Source: Mikania micrantha (taxonomy: Eukaryota; Streptophyta; Magnoliopsida; Asterales; Asteraceae). From it: a stretch of DNA of 64,000 nt. Location: NCBI GenBank assembly GCA_009363875.1, contig CM018680.1:65755279-65819278 (forward strand), written 5' to 3'. Position 1 is the stretch's first letter, and every line of letters starts with the position of its first letter. The notes below the pieces were generated by a model, which was given only the letters and a program-made list of their open reading frames with translations, made no database searches and had not been told where the DNA came from. This document shows, piece by piece, positions 35,218-46,942 of the stretch. A program made the translations under genes and the position numbers.

Positions 35218-38200
35218 CTATGGAATCCTCCTTACAACCTTTTCTCCCCTCAGGACTTGAGCCCTTGCCTTTGCCCATCTGATTGCTTGCCTCCCTTCTT
35301 GTCCCTCGTCAGGATTTTCAAGAGGAAGGTTTTCCAGATCAAAGACAAAGGGTGCAGCCAACACAAACAATTGCACCAAATTCACAACCTTTATTCCTCC
35401 ATTGCTCAGAGTGAGAGTAAACTCTTTATGAAGTCTACTGTAGCTCCACTTCACAACAGGAACATAGGTATGATGGTGTTGTAGATCATATAGATCTTTT
35501 GGATTGTATTTTGGCCTTGATGCTCCTGGTTTGGCCTTTGATCCTGGGGAGGTGAGTCTGGCTCAGAGTCAGAGGAGATGGCAGATGTTCTCTTTTTCCT
35601 TCTGGCTATGCTCTTTTTTCTTGTAAATCTTGGTCTGGCTTGAGCAGTAGCTTGACTCCTCTGATCTCTGGCTTGTTGGTCTTCCACACTAGACCCTACT
35701 GCTGCACTTGTTTTTGCAGTAGGCTGTGAACCAACATCCTCAGTCATTGAGGGTTCAGATCTCCTCTCATCAGCCTGTGTTTGTCTCTTAGGGTCAGGGA
35801 TTTGAGATGGTTGTTTCCCTTCAGTCTTTTTACCCTTGAACACTGAAGAGATTGGCATGTTGTCCATAGAGGGACTTGATGGAGGAGATGGTTGTTCTTC
35901 CTTAGGGTTGATAGGAAACATGTTGGGGAACATGGCTTTTGTTGCTTCCCCACACATGACTTCCTCACCTTGCCTTATTCCTGTTCCAGAGAGGGGAAAT
36001 TCTATTCTTACCCCTTCCCCTAAGCCTAAGCCTCTTATTAGGCTTGCCTTTTGAGCCCTTATTTGCTCAATTGGAAGTAACTCACCTCTGGCAATTTTAG
36101 CCTTGATATCTCTGATATGCATATCCATGGTTGAGTTCTTCATAGGGCCTAGCTGCCGAGCATGGAAACCATATTCCAGGAGAAAGGCCTTGTTCTTGTC
36201 TCTGTAGGCCTTCTCCTTTTGCTTCTTTGTAAGGACAGTTTGGGCCTTGGATGCAGCAGCAGCCTGTTCTTGCTGCTGCACCTTGTCCAGCTCGGCAGCC
36301 ATCTGAGGCTCCGACCAGTCCCATACTTCATCAAAGTCATAGCCTCTCTCTTCAAGCAGAGCAGAGAGTCTAACTCGTTCTTCGTCCTGAGAGGTGTCTG
36401 GTCGGCCCTTTACTTTCTTTTTGGGAATCCTCTCCTCTTGTTCTGCTTCCTCCTCTGGGATTAGCTTCCTTTTTCCTTTGTCATCAGCAGTTAATTTTAC
36501 CCCAGAGACAGTGTCTCCTGTTGCCTCACCAGTTGGTTCATTGGCACTTAGCTCCTCTGTGGAGGAATCATCAATAATGACTGGACCTTCGGAAGCAGCT
36601 GCAGCTTCGGAGTTAACCTCAGCATTCACTGTCTCCTCCAGTTGACCAATCACCTTAGATGATTCCTTATTAGTTTCCACAAGGGGCTCAGGAGAGGAGG
36701 AGAGATCTTCGGCAGCCTTTGTCCCAGAAGGGGACACAGGTTCCATGATTATTGGTTCTTCTTGTGTAGCTTCTTCCATGGCAACCTGGGCTGCAGTCTC
36801 AGAAGTAGACCGAGTCCCAGAAGGGGACTGAGGTTCCAAAGAGACATTTGTTGTTTGCTTCTCAGTCTCTTTGGCAACCTCCCTAGTATCCTCAGAAGAA
36901 GAAGAAGAGGAAGAAGAAGAACTTGAAAGTAAGTGCCCAAGAAGTCATCCCATTCAGGAGTCAAAGTGACTATGGATGGGTTAACCTCCTGTGCACCTTC
37001 CTCTTCTCTTGCTTCTGGTCCTAACCCTGCAGAGGGTGCATTCTCCCCCTTTTGGTAGCATCAGGGGAGATGAATGTGGTTGTAGCAGGATCAGGATGAA
37101 ATGGAGAGAAGACAACCGGGGGACGCCTTTTGAGATCCAGAATAGCAGCATCTTTGTTCTGGATCTCAAGTTGCAGGGCAGCAACCTCAGCTTCTAAGGA
37201 GGCCACCCTGGCTTGGAGTGTTGCAACTGTGGCCGTCAATTCCTGTTCTCTGGTGCCCTCATCCACATGAGTGGAATCCTTGGGCGATGGAGTACTGAGC
37301 CTAGCTCCTGCACCTCCATCACCAGAAGTGGGTTCTTGGCTCCCTGGATTCCCTTCATTGAGAAGGGCTTCAAAGAAGTCCTCCCCAACATAGGTTGCCG
37401 CAGGTGAGGTCCTATTGCCTGTACCACTGTCCTGTGGATCTTGATTAAGATCAACAGTAGTGGCAGCCTCACCTGCATTGACCCCTTCAGAACTACTGGG
37501 GCCAACCTCTGATAGAATAGGCTCTGGGTCAGGAAACCTTGCCTGTAACTGTGTCACCACTCTCATTAAGGTTTGGGTAGTGGGAGAGAGTGGTTCCTCC
37601 ACAGTTGCTGCAGAAGCTCCTTGAGCCTGGGAAAAAGTATGGGTGGGGGGCATTTCTGGGTGGTAAGAACCTGGAGACTTGGGAGACTGTCTCTAATCTA
37701 GTTGAGTTGTTTCAGTTGAAGCAGACCCAAGAATAGGATTATCCCTTTGAATATTCTCAGATATGTTTTGGGACATAAGCTGAGGGCTTTCAGGCTGGTT
37801 AAGGGCAGCCACAGGTTCTAGAGGAAGAACCTGTGGAACAACAAGAGGTGTGGCTTTCACCTTAAGTAGGACTGTGCCCTGGGCAGTCCTTTTCACCTTT
37901 TTTCTTTTTGGGATCAGTAGAAGGAGCCTGAGCAACTGTAGAGAGTTGCACAGGGGTTCGTTTGCGTTTGTAAGTAATCTTTATGGGGTGAGGAACAGAA
38001 GTGGAAGGTGTGGGTTCAGCATCTGTGGGGTTAACAGAGCTGTCACCTTCAGGAGTATGTGACTCCATAGATGGAAGAAGGGGAGTGAATTTCCCATAAA
38101 ACTGGGCACCCTTCTTCTTTAATTGCACAAAAACCTTGGAAGAAACCAAGGGCATTTTGTATGTATTCCCAGTTAGAGTGAGGGAAGTGTCTAACTCCTC

Positions 38201-38802
38201 ATTAAAGATCTGTTGCAAAAACCCGGGGTACATACAAAATTTCTTTGGTGACGAAATATTGTCAACCAAATTATTAAAAATAAAAGCAGAGAAGTTAAAC
38301 AGTTGGTTGGAGACCAAACCATGAATAGCCGAAGCTAAGTCAGATGGAATATGATCCCAACCACCAGCTTTATTGGAAAGACAGTGAAGGAACAAATGTA
38401 TGAGGTACTTGTAATTATAGGACACTCTACCCTTCAAATAGGTTGTTGAAGGGAGAGGACCTTCGTACCCCATCGACTGAAATGTCGATGCTACCTCATC
38501 CTTTGTGAATGAGACCTTTCCACCGGCATCATTTAGTCTGAGATGCCGACAGATGATCTCCACATTGATAGAAACAGGATGAGCATCAACGGTGGCATTG
38601 AGAGTCCGACCATTGGAAGAAGAAGAAACAGAACAGGATGCCCAAAATTGTTGGTGATGAGATTCATACCAAGGGCTGAACAGTGAGTGCAAAGAGATAC
38701 CTGCTTCTTTGAAGAAAAGAGATGATTGGTGAAGTCAGCATCATGCTCTGCTGATAACTCCGCAGGTACGTTGTGAGCAGGTTTGAAAGCAAGAAGATCC
38801 AT
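35218..38802 (-). pseudogene. Sirevirus env-like third ORF, copy 2
   Basis: Starts at ATG 38802 (MDLLAFKPAHNVPAEL), changes frame near 38700-38720, and continues 38692-37862 through the conserved N-terminal domain (FWASCSVSSSS, VSFTKDEVASTFQSMGYEG, YLIHLFLHCLS and FCMYPGFLQQIFNEEL) and a basic segment. Further shifts join it to 37935-37693, 37653-37021, 36964-36839, 36839-35451 and 35454-35218. The middle is Pro/Ser/Thr/Glu-rich with a coiled coil near 37160-37230. The C-terminal part holds a conserved charged block (KNKAFLLEYGFHARQLGPM and RDIKAKIARGEL, about 36070-36190). At least four frameshifts make it non-functional. No known catalytic motif is seen; env-like is a positional name only. 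Confidence 0.8.
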
Positions 38803-38819
38803 TTCAATCGACGGTTTCT

Positions 38820-39475
38820 AGGTTACGATTTGAGAGAAAGAAGAAAGGCAATTTTGAAGTGAAACGGTGAGAGAAGATGAATGAGCGGGAGACCTATTTA
38901 TACCTTCGGATTTCAGCATTTAATATATAGACACATTAAATTTGAGATCCGGATGTCAGAAAAAGGTCTTCCGATGACAGCTGGTTTCACAATAAATGTT
39001 CAAAATTTATTAAGGACCAAGGGGCTTCCGAAGATGTGGCTTTCGGAAGGAGTTTAAGAAACCAAAATGTTTTTCAGAAGAGTTTTGCTTCCGAAGTATA
39101 ATTTTATACTGTCGGAAGCACTGCTTCTGAAGTATCAGAAGCAATGGTTAGGAAGTATAAAGTTAATACATCGGAAGCATTACTTCTGAAGTATCAGATA
39201 AGTACATTATATAAAATGTTCTTCGAAAGAAACTTTCTTCTGAAGAGTATTATCAGAAAATTTAGCTTCCGAAGTTAATGTATCGGAAGAGTATTACTTC
39301 AGAAGATAATTTAACTTCTGAAGTGTGAGCACTTCCGACAAAGAAAAATAATGTTTCTGAAGACTTAATCTATCATTTGTAGAGTACTTACTCATCAGAA
39401 GATAAATTAAGTCTACCTTCCGAAGAATTAATTATCAATTTATTTATTCAAAGTTAATCATTCCAATGGCTGTTA
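38820..39475. repeat. Array of CTTCCGAAG-type palindromes between pol and the env-like ORF
   Basis: Some fifteen copies of CTTCCGAAG, TTCGGAAG or one-base variants (CTTCTGAAG, CTTCAGAAG) in about 450 bases (for example near 39012, 39032, 39090, 39128, 39184, 39238, 39270, 39297, 39312 and 39418). The region is non-coding, from the end of pol to the leader of the third ORF. Sireviruses are known for multiply repeated palindromes in non-coding regions. Confidence 0.85.
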
Positions 39476-42400
39476 TTAAATACCTGAATCTTCCTTCATC
39501 AAATGCTTGGTGAAAAGATCAGCCAAGTTGTGTTCTGAATCAACTTTGACTAAATGAATTAACTTCTTCTCTGCACAATCTCTGATGAAATGGTATTTGA
39601 TGTCAATGTGCTTGGTCTTGGAATGCTTGACAGGATTATTGGTGATGGAGATTGCACTGGAATTGTCTATCTGAATAGGAGTATTGAACAGATCCACTCC
39701 ATAATCCTTCATCTGATTTTGAATCCAAATGACTTGTGCACAGCAGCTAGAGCAGCTATGTATTCTGCTTCTGCAGTAGAAGTAGAAACACATGACTGTT
39801 TCTTGCATTGCCACGATACAATCCTGGATCCAAGAAATTGACATCCTCCAGATGTTGATTTCTTGCTGATGTTGCACCCTCCATAATCACTGTCAGTGTA
39901 AGCTACGAACTGGAAGTCTTCATTTCTAGGATACCATAATCCTAGATTTGGTGCTCCTTTGAGATATCTAAAAATTCTTTTCACAGCCAGTAAATGTGAG
40001 ACTTTGGGAGTGGCCTGAAATCTTGCACAGACACAAGTTGCAAACATGATATCTGGCCTGCTTGCTGTGAGATACATCAAAGAGCCTATCATCGCTCTGT
40101 ATTGGTGTTGATCAACATCCTCCCCCTCAAGATCAGGGCTAAGAGATGTTGTCTTGGACATAGGAGTTCCAAAGCTTTGCAATCAGACATCTTGAATCTT
40201 TCAAGAATGTCCTTGACATATTTTGATTGATTAATAAAAATCCCTGTAGGAGTTTGTTTCACTTGTAGTCCAAGAAAGAAGGTGAGTTCTCCCATTGAAC
40301 TCATTTCAAACTTGGATTTCATCAGTGATTCAAAGTCCTTGCAGAGAGATTCATTAGTTGAACCAAAATAATATCATCAACATAGATTTGTACTAGCATG
40401 ATATGTTGATTGGACTTCTTGAAAAAGAGAGTTTTATCAATTGTTCCTCTCTTGAAATTGTTAGACAATAAAAAGGAAGACAAAGTTTCATACCATTTTC
40501 TGGGAGCTTGATGCAGCCCATAGAGAGCTTTATCAAGCTTACAGACATGATCAGGAAACTTTGGATCTTCAAAACCTGGAGGCTGACACACATAAACCTC
40601 CTCTTCAATCTTTCCATAGAGAAAGGCACTTTTGACATCCATTTGAAACATTTTGAAGTTCTTGGCAGCTGCAAATGCTAAAAGATTTTGATGGCTTCAA
40701 TTCTTGCAACAGGTGCAAAGACTTCATCGTAGTCAATTCCCTCCTCTTGAGTGTAACCTTGTACAACTAATCTTGCTTTGTTTCTGATGACAACACCCTT
40801 GTCATCTTTCTTGTTCCTGAAAATCCATTTGGTTCCAATGGCATACTTTCCCTTTGGTAAGGGACAAGTTTTCCATACTCCTTGTCTTTCAAATTGAAGA
40901 AGCTCCTCCTGCATGGCTTCTACCCAACTGTTGTCTTTCAATGCTTCAGCAACCTTCTTTGGTTCTATTTGGGATAGAAAGCATGAAAACAAACAAATGT
41001 TTGCTTCGTGCATAGAGCTTCTAGTTCTTACTCCTTCTTCAACATTTCCAATAATGTTCTCAACTGTGAATTTCGATTTCTTGGAATCACATCCAATTGA
41101 GAAACTTCATCCAGATTGATTGACTCAAGGTCAGGAAGTACTACCTCAAGTTGAATTTCTGGCATATCCTGTGGATTCTGAATTTGAACTGTGTGGGTTG
41201 GTTTTCTCTGGGAAAAGTAGTTTCCAGAGTGGTTGCCTCTGCTGAATGGACTTCCTACTTCTTCTTGATGTTGTAAACCAGAAGTAGATTCAATTGATGG
41301 ACCTGCCTGATATGTGTTGTTTGTCTCAGACTGTGAACACACTTTTGTGCTGAAGAGAATTCTGCCAAGATTTGTCTTGAAGCTATTGGCAGTTCAACAC
41401 AAAAATCATCTTCTCTTGTGCCTTTGGAGGTGTCTATGGTATCTGTCTGTGAAACTGGAACATACTCTTTCACCAGATTAAATACAGATGTAAAGCTATC
41501 AAGATCAAATAACCAATCAGGGCCTGTTCCCGGGTTTATTAAGAGTATGTTCATTGAACTGAACATTTGCAGACTCTTCAATAATCCTGAAAGCTTTGAT
41601 GTATACTCTATAAGCCTTAGCATGTGAAGAGTACCCAACAAAGTAGCCCTCTGTGATTTCTCAGCAAACTTGGCTAAATGATCTTTAGTATTCAAGATGG
41701 TACATTGACATCCAAATGGTTTGAGAAATCCAATGAATGGTTTTCTCTTATGCCAAATTTCATAAGGAGTCATACCATGTGTCTTAACTACCAATACTCT
41801 ATTTTGAACATAACAGGCAGTATTGACTGCTTCTGCCCAAAAGTTATTGGAAGTTTGGCATCAGACAACATGGTCCTTGCAGCCTCAATTAGTGTCTTAT
41901 TCCTTCTCTCAGCAACACCATTTTGTTGTGGAGTCCTAGGAGCACTAAATTGTCTTGTTATACCTTTAGATTCACAAAATGAATTTAACACATGATTTTT
42001 GAATTCTGTTCCTTGATCTGATCTAATTATTTTTACATGGTGGTCACTTTCATTCTCCACCCTAAGTATGAATGACTTTAGGATCTCAGCAGTTTCATCC
42101 TTGGTACTCAAGAAGAATACCCAGGTATACCGAGAGAAATCATCAGTAACCACCAAGCAATATGACTTTCTACCAAGACTTTTTTAACTTGTGGGGCCAA
42201 ACAAGTCCATATGAAGCAGATGCAGGACTGTTGTTATAGAATTTATCTCTTTGGCATGATGTGATGACTTGTGTTGCTTACCTTTAGGCATGCAACACAT
42301 TTGTCAACACATATGAATTCCTTTGTTGGTAAACCAGTTACTAAGTTATTTTTGACAAGTTTATTCATATTTTTGAGATTTACATGACAAAGTCTTCTAT

Positions 42401-42838
42401 GCCAAAGAGATGATTCATCAAGTGAAGCTTTTGAGACAAAGCAGCTTATATTACTAAGAGGTGCAGCTGTGCTCCCTAGCCAGCAGATTTGATCATTTGG
42501 TACCACAAATCCTGGTTTCAGAACAATGCATTCATGCTCAGTAAACAACATGTTGTGCTTTTGATCACACACCTTGTGATACACTTAGTAAATTGTAATT
42601 AAGTTCTTTTACAAAATGCACATTCTCAAAGCTTACCTTACCATTAGTGATTGTGCCCCTACCTGTTATGTAACCTCCCACGGGATCACTCCCAAAAGCA
42701 ACAGACCCTCCAAAGAATGGTTCATATTTGTGCAAGTGAGTCTTGTTGCCTGTCATGTGCCTGGAACAGCCACTGTCAACTATCCACAAGTTGCCTTTTG
42801 ATTCCTGCTGTCCCTGCACATGACCGGAAGTGAGTTAG
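39476..42838 (-). pseudogene. Sirevirus Pol (PR-INT-RT-RNH), copy 2, frameshifted
   Basis: Order on the minus strand: protease WIVDSGCSRHMTG (about 42780-42740); pre-integrase and zinc-binding part (LWHRRLCHVN, CVDKCVACL, 42420-42290); integrase core with DDFSR, IIRSDQGTEFKN and PQQNGVAERRN (42150-41890), giving the D, D and E residues; variable integrase tail; RT (KARLVVQGYTQEEGIDYDEVF near 40750, MDVKSAFLYG near 40640, IYVDD near 40375); RNase H (YTDSDYGG near 39900, STAEAEYIA near 39770, DIKYHFIRD near 39590, ADLFTKHL near 39500). The frame shifts near 42580, 42200, 41790, 41010, 40660, 40365 and 40180-40090, and again near 39720. Catalytic residues are still readable, so decay is moderate. 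Pol begins in frame with gag after a TAA. Confidence 0.85.
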
Positions 42839-43260
42839 TTTCTGATGGGAACCCAAGCCCATGTGGTCTTGGGTTTTCCATTTGCATCATTATAAGTAAA
42901 TTTCTTTGACATCATCCTAGGTGGAACAGATGATGTGCTTGCTCTGATAAGAGGGATGTTTATTCATTGATTCCTTCTTCTTCCATACTTGTTTTACTTT
43001 GTGAATTGTCGGAAGACTCTGTTTCCTTTGATAGTCATCGGAGGCTACTTTTCCTTTTCCTTCCGATGGTCTTCTTCCGAAGAAAAAGGTTTCTTTTGTT
43101 TGTTGGAAGCCTTCTTTCATGAGCTTCCGAGGTTCCTTTTCCATCGGAAGCTTCTCCTTCTTTTGCTCCGAAGCTTTCTTTCCGGAAGCTTCTTTGTTTT
43201 GTTTCTTTTCCAGTTATTGGAAGTGCTTGCTTCTGAAGAAACAGATGACTTGCTCCAGCT
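42839..43260 (-). pseudogene. Sirevirus Gag C-terminus, copy 2, cut by the gap
   Basis: Homologous to 29220-29710 of copy 1, including the final WAWVPIRN followed by TAA and CTCACTTC. It carries the same TTCCGA-encoded Ser/Glu/Ala repeats (43010-43190) and at least one frameshift. The rest of gag is missing at the N run. Confidence 0.75.
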
Positions 43261-43360
43261 NNNNNNNNNNNNNNNNNNNNNNNNNNNNNNNNNNNNNNNN
43301 NNNNNNNNNNNNNNNNNNNNNNNNNNNNNNNNNNNNNNNNNNNNNNNNNNNNNNNNNNNN
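43261..43360. other. Assembly gap (100 N)
   Basis: Exactly 100 N, the usual placeholder for a scaffold gap of unknown length. It hides the 5' half of sirevirus copy 2 and the start of the next LTR-like block, so it probably stands for several kilobases. Confidence 0.95.
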
Positions 43361-45701
43361 GTTGTGACTCTTGAATCTTACAACTGTTGATACATAACCG
43401 AACTAATTGATTAGAAATATTTAGTTAAACGTTTGGGATAGCATGCGACAGCCCTAGGGCAGATCTGTAGCTAGAAATGGGAAAGAAAGATGATGAGAAG
43501 GTGCCTGGCTCGTGAACCAGCAGGGTAGCCGAACCCTGTGGACAACCAGGCCGAACCTTTCTTCCAATTGGGTAGCTACATACTCGACCGAACCTTCTTG
43601 GGCACCGGACGAACCATTAAAAGGTGGCGAACCCTGCAACTAGCAAACCATTAAGACGAACCATCTCAGGTCCCCGAATCTTTCTGGTGATCTAACTAGC
43701 GAACCCTTGACCCTCACCCTCTATGCCGAACCCTGCATGTGGTGCAGCGAACCTTCGAACAAGGAGGGGACGAACCTTAGGACAGTTGGAAGGCTACGAA
43801 CCCATAGTTTCTGAGCCGAACCCTCTAAGGCGATCTTGGACACATATGTCCCGAACCTTAGCGAACCTTTGGCTTCACGAACCCTTCTTAGTTGCTGGTC
43901 GAACCCTCCTCAATTGTTAGCCGAACTACGGGATCTATGTGAGCCGAACCTTAAAAACTAAGAAGCCACGGACCTTAGTATTGTGAGGGCCGAACCTTAG
44001 GTCTTAACCCTAAGGGTTCGCTGCCCTAATGGGATGAAACTAAGTTGGGGGTTAATATAGAGATTAAGGCTAAGGCCATGAGGTGTAGGCATACATATCT
44101 ATACATATATAATAAAAGATGCATATAAGGGAGTACCCATGCATGCATGAACACGTAAGTGGCTACCACCCTTCTCTTTTAATTTGGGTTTTAAGAAAAT
44201 AAGGATTATATGTTAAAACTTGTGTTATAATCAACTTAAATATGGATTTTATTAAACCTTAATTACAAAGTTATTAACATAATAAGGGGGGGTGTCAACG
44301 TAGAGACATGCATGCAAATGGATACCTATGATATTATAACAAGTGGATCATGATAACATGGTTAGAAACTAACAAGACCAAACTATGAATAGATGATACA
44401 CACTTGTAAAAGATTTAGAATTTATTTCAACTTAGGTTAAGTAAACTAAGTTAAGAAAACATTAATGATTTTAACTAACAGAGAATCACTTGTGAATAAT
44501 CAATCGAGATGAAACAAGTATACTCATGTGTATGGATATGCATTAATTTCAGATAGTTGAGTTAATCTTGAGTTACTTACGCGAGCGCGCTAATACAAGA
44601 ACACTTATACTAAGGACTTCAGGTGAGTTCTCATAACCTCCCTTTCTTTAAACTGTTTTAGTTTTAAAACTGGAGGTGAAACATGTATACCGGTTTAAAT
44701 ATTATTTTGATAACACAAGGATAATACATGTTTATCATTATGATATTCATTATTATGGATTATCACTGATTATTATACATCCGTGTAAACATTGTTATTG
44801 ACTTCGGTTGATAATAAAGGTTACATGTATTGTCACGTGGATGATTTCCACATCCGTGAATCATTACTTTTAACTTCGGTTAGTTGTTTGACTTCATGTA
44901 TTGTCACGTGGATGGTTTCCACATCCGTGAATCATTGCCTTTGACTTCGGTCAATTACTTGACTTCATGTATTGTCACGTGGGTTAGCGACCACTCCATG
45001 AATCATGTATTTAACTTATGTTAATTACATAATGATCATGTATAGTCACGAACATTATTTGAGAATATGATTGATGAGATTGGTTGATTAGTTTGTGGAT
45101 TGATTATCTATAATTGATTATGATTAATTGTGATTGGCTATGACTGATTTGGTTATGTGGTTATGTGATTGTGTATGTGCTTGATTGTTGAATTGATGGA
45201 TGTGTGTTGGATTATCTCATACAGGTATTCATATGGATTTTCTCAAGAAGATCATAAGTTTTATACTCGTTTTAACAAAGCATTTTAAAAACCATTTTAA
45301 GCATAAACTTTCAAACTCATTTTGCTAAAACATTTTTAAATATAAAAACTTATGATTACTCACTCACCAACTACTTTTGTAGTTGACACTTGATTTTCTT
45401 ACATGTTTCAGGTGATGGAGACAAGTAGGATGAAGAGAGGATCTCTTCTATTTTGGACATCATCATATAGGCTCTTGGACTTAGTTAATTAACTAAATTT
45501 CTGGCGATTAGAGTTTAGTAGTTTAACTAATTTTTTTGTGAAATTGATGTAATTGATTCATGATGAACATGATTTTTGTGTAATTATGTTGTTTGCTTAA
45601 ATGATATATGATGATTTTGATTTAGATGCCCACGAGCTTTTGAACAATTTACACATCCCTCGTGGCATCCCGACGATTCCGCCGCCGGTCGGGGTGTTAC
45701 A
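43361..45701 (+). mobile_element. LTR-like block, inverted relative of 17060-20724, 5' side in the gap
   Basis: Matches the reverse complement of about 17060-19200: the CGAACC-word region (43500-44020), the TATTGTCACGTGGATG phrases (44830-44980) and the end CGGTCGGGGTGTTACA at 45701. AACAA (45702-45706) would be the right target duplication, but the left one is hidden. It has landed in an exon of the plant-mobile-domain pseudogene. Confidence 0.75.
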
Positions 45702-45706
45702 AACAA

Positions 45707-46942
45707 TTCCCAGAATATAAGATACGTCTCAGACCTCCAGCTTGCTTGACCACTCATACAAATTCCAGGTAACAGATGGAAGACATTTTCATAAGGCCTC
45801 CAATTAAACTGTAAAAAAAAATTAATATTAATAATATAATAACATTTAAAATTAATATAAACGAATTACATTGTCTTCTGTTAATGAATGTAATAGAGAG
45901 CGGTAAACACTCAACACATGCGATGACGTGCGAACGTAAGCTAAAGGACTCCGCCATCTTGCAAAAAAACACATAATTTATTATAACGTTATCTTAATAA
46001 TATATTAAGAGAAACAAACTATATACCTGGAAATGCATATAGAATTATAAAGTGTTATTTAACACATACCGTGCACCATATGGCTTTTGGAAATCTATAG
46101 CATTTACAGCTTCCGGTGCAAATCCAGTAAATCTTTCCCATGCCCAAAGTTGTAACAAAAACACAGGACCACTGATATCTGTTCTTGAAATATCAGTGAC
46201 CTTACATAAATGCTTATACAGGCATGCCAATACGGCACTACCCCAACTAAGTTCACCACAATTATTTAAATCTTCCAAATGACTTAAATAATTGATATGG
46301 ACCCAGTTGGAAGCAGAATCTGGGAATAATGTTGCACCAATCAAAAAGAAAAATAATCAATCTAGCCTGCTGGATTGATTGCAGCCTAGTGGATTTTCAG
46401 GTAAATCTGTTTTTATTTTGGTTAAAATAAACGGAAGGTTTATTTTATAACCATTTACTGCCTCAAGAGGCAGTTCCTCACCCACCAAATTTTCAAACAA
46501 TGCTGTAATCTGACTATTATTTAAATTCAATTCAACACCTGACACTACATTTCCTTCAATTGGTAAAACCCCACAATATATTTACATCCTGTAATGTTAT
46601 TGTGGTTTCGCCAATAGGTAGGTGAAAAGTATGGGTTTCAGGACGCCATCTCTCCACAAGTGCGGAAATTAAAGCTCGGTCGAGTCTTCTATTTCCACAT
46701 TGAACGATACCTCCAAATCCTGCCAACGTTATGAATTCCATAACATTCTCGGGGATGGGATGTGATTTTAAATGCTTCCATAAATCCTGATCTCCGCGTC
46801 TAATTCTTAATATCCCATCATCCCTGTCTGGATTTTGAAAGTAGTAATCACCTCTATGACTACCACTTAGCCATAACAAATCATTATTCAACGGACCAGA
46901 TGTAAAATGAGCATCCATATCAGCAAAACTTGAACTTAGCAA
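45707..46942 (-). pseudogene. Plant mobile domain (PMD/MAIN-like) protein gene, broken
   Basis: Resembles the aminotransferase-like plant mobile domain proteins often annotated as serine/threonine phosphatase 7 long-form homologs. The minus strand from ATG 46942 gives the typical start (LLWLSGSHRGDYYF), FGGIVQCGNRRLDRALISAL, VERWRPETHTFHLPIGE and TITLQDVNILWG. One extra base near 46570 shifts the frame, and two more shifts near 46350-46375 precede LIGATLFPDSASNWVHINYL. The splice at 46070/about 45960 rejoins GAR with WRSPLAYVRT, and a second intron (about 45886-45812) rejoins TEDN with FNWRPYENVFHLLPGI, so intron structure survives. The gene is cut at 45706 by the LTR-like insertion. PMD proteins occur both as host silencing factors and in transposons. 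This copy is dead, and its origin, host or transposon, is unclear. Confidence 0.8.

Larger units (their letters stand above)
34386..43260 (-). mobile_element. Sirevirus-type copia retrotransposon, copy 2: 5' part lost in the gap
   Basis: On the minus strand, from the gap leftward: gag C-terminus, protease, integrase, RT, RNase H, a 650-bp palindrome-rich spacer, an env-like ORF, the purine tract CCTAGGGGGAGAC (35186-35198) and the 3' LTR (34386-35185). The 5' LTR, primer site and most of gag fall in or beyond the N run. All domains are recognisable but broken by several frameshifts, so this copy is dead. The left flank TATTC (34381-34385) cannot be matched because the other end is hidden. Confidence 0.85.

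Noticed and set aside
21184..43260. Tandem LTR-internal-LTR-internal array by unequal crossing-over
   Set aside because: The two copies have a near-constant offset of about 10.9 kb. However, the segments between LTR types A and B (22362-23690 and 33238-34609) are unrelated, and copy 2 has its own complete 800-bp LTR, so a simple tandem duplication does not fit.
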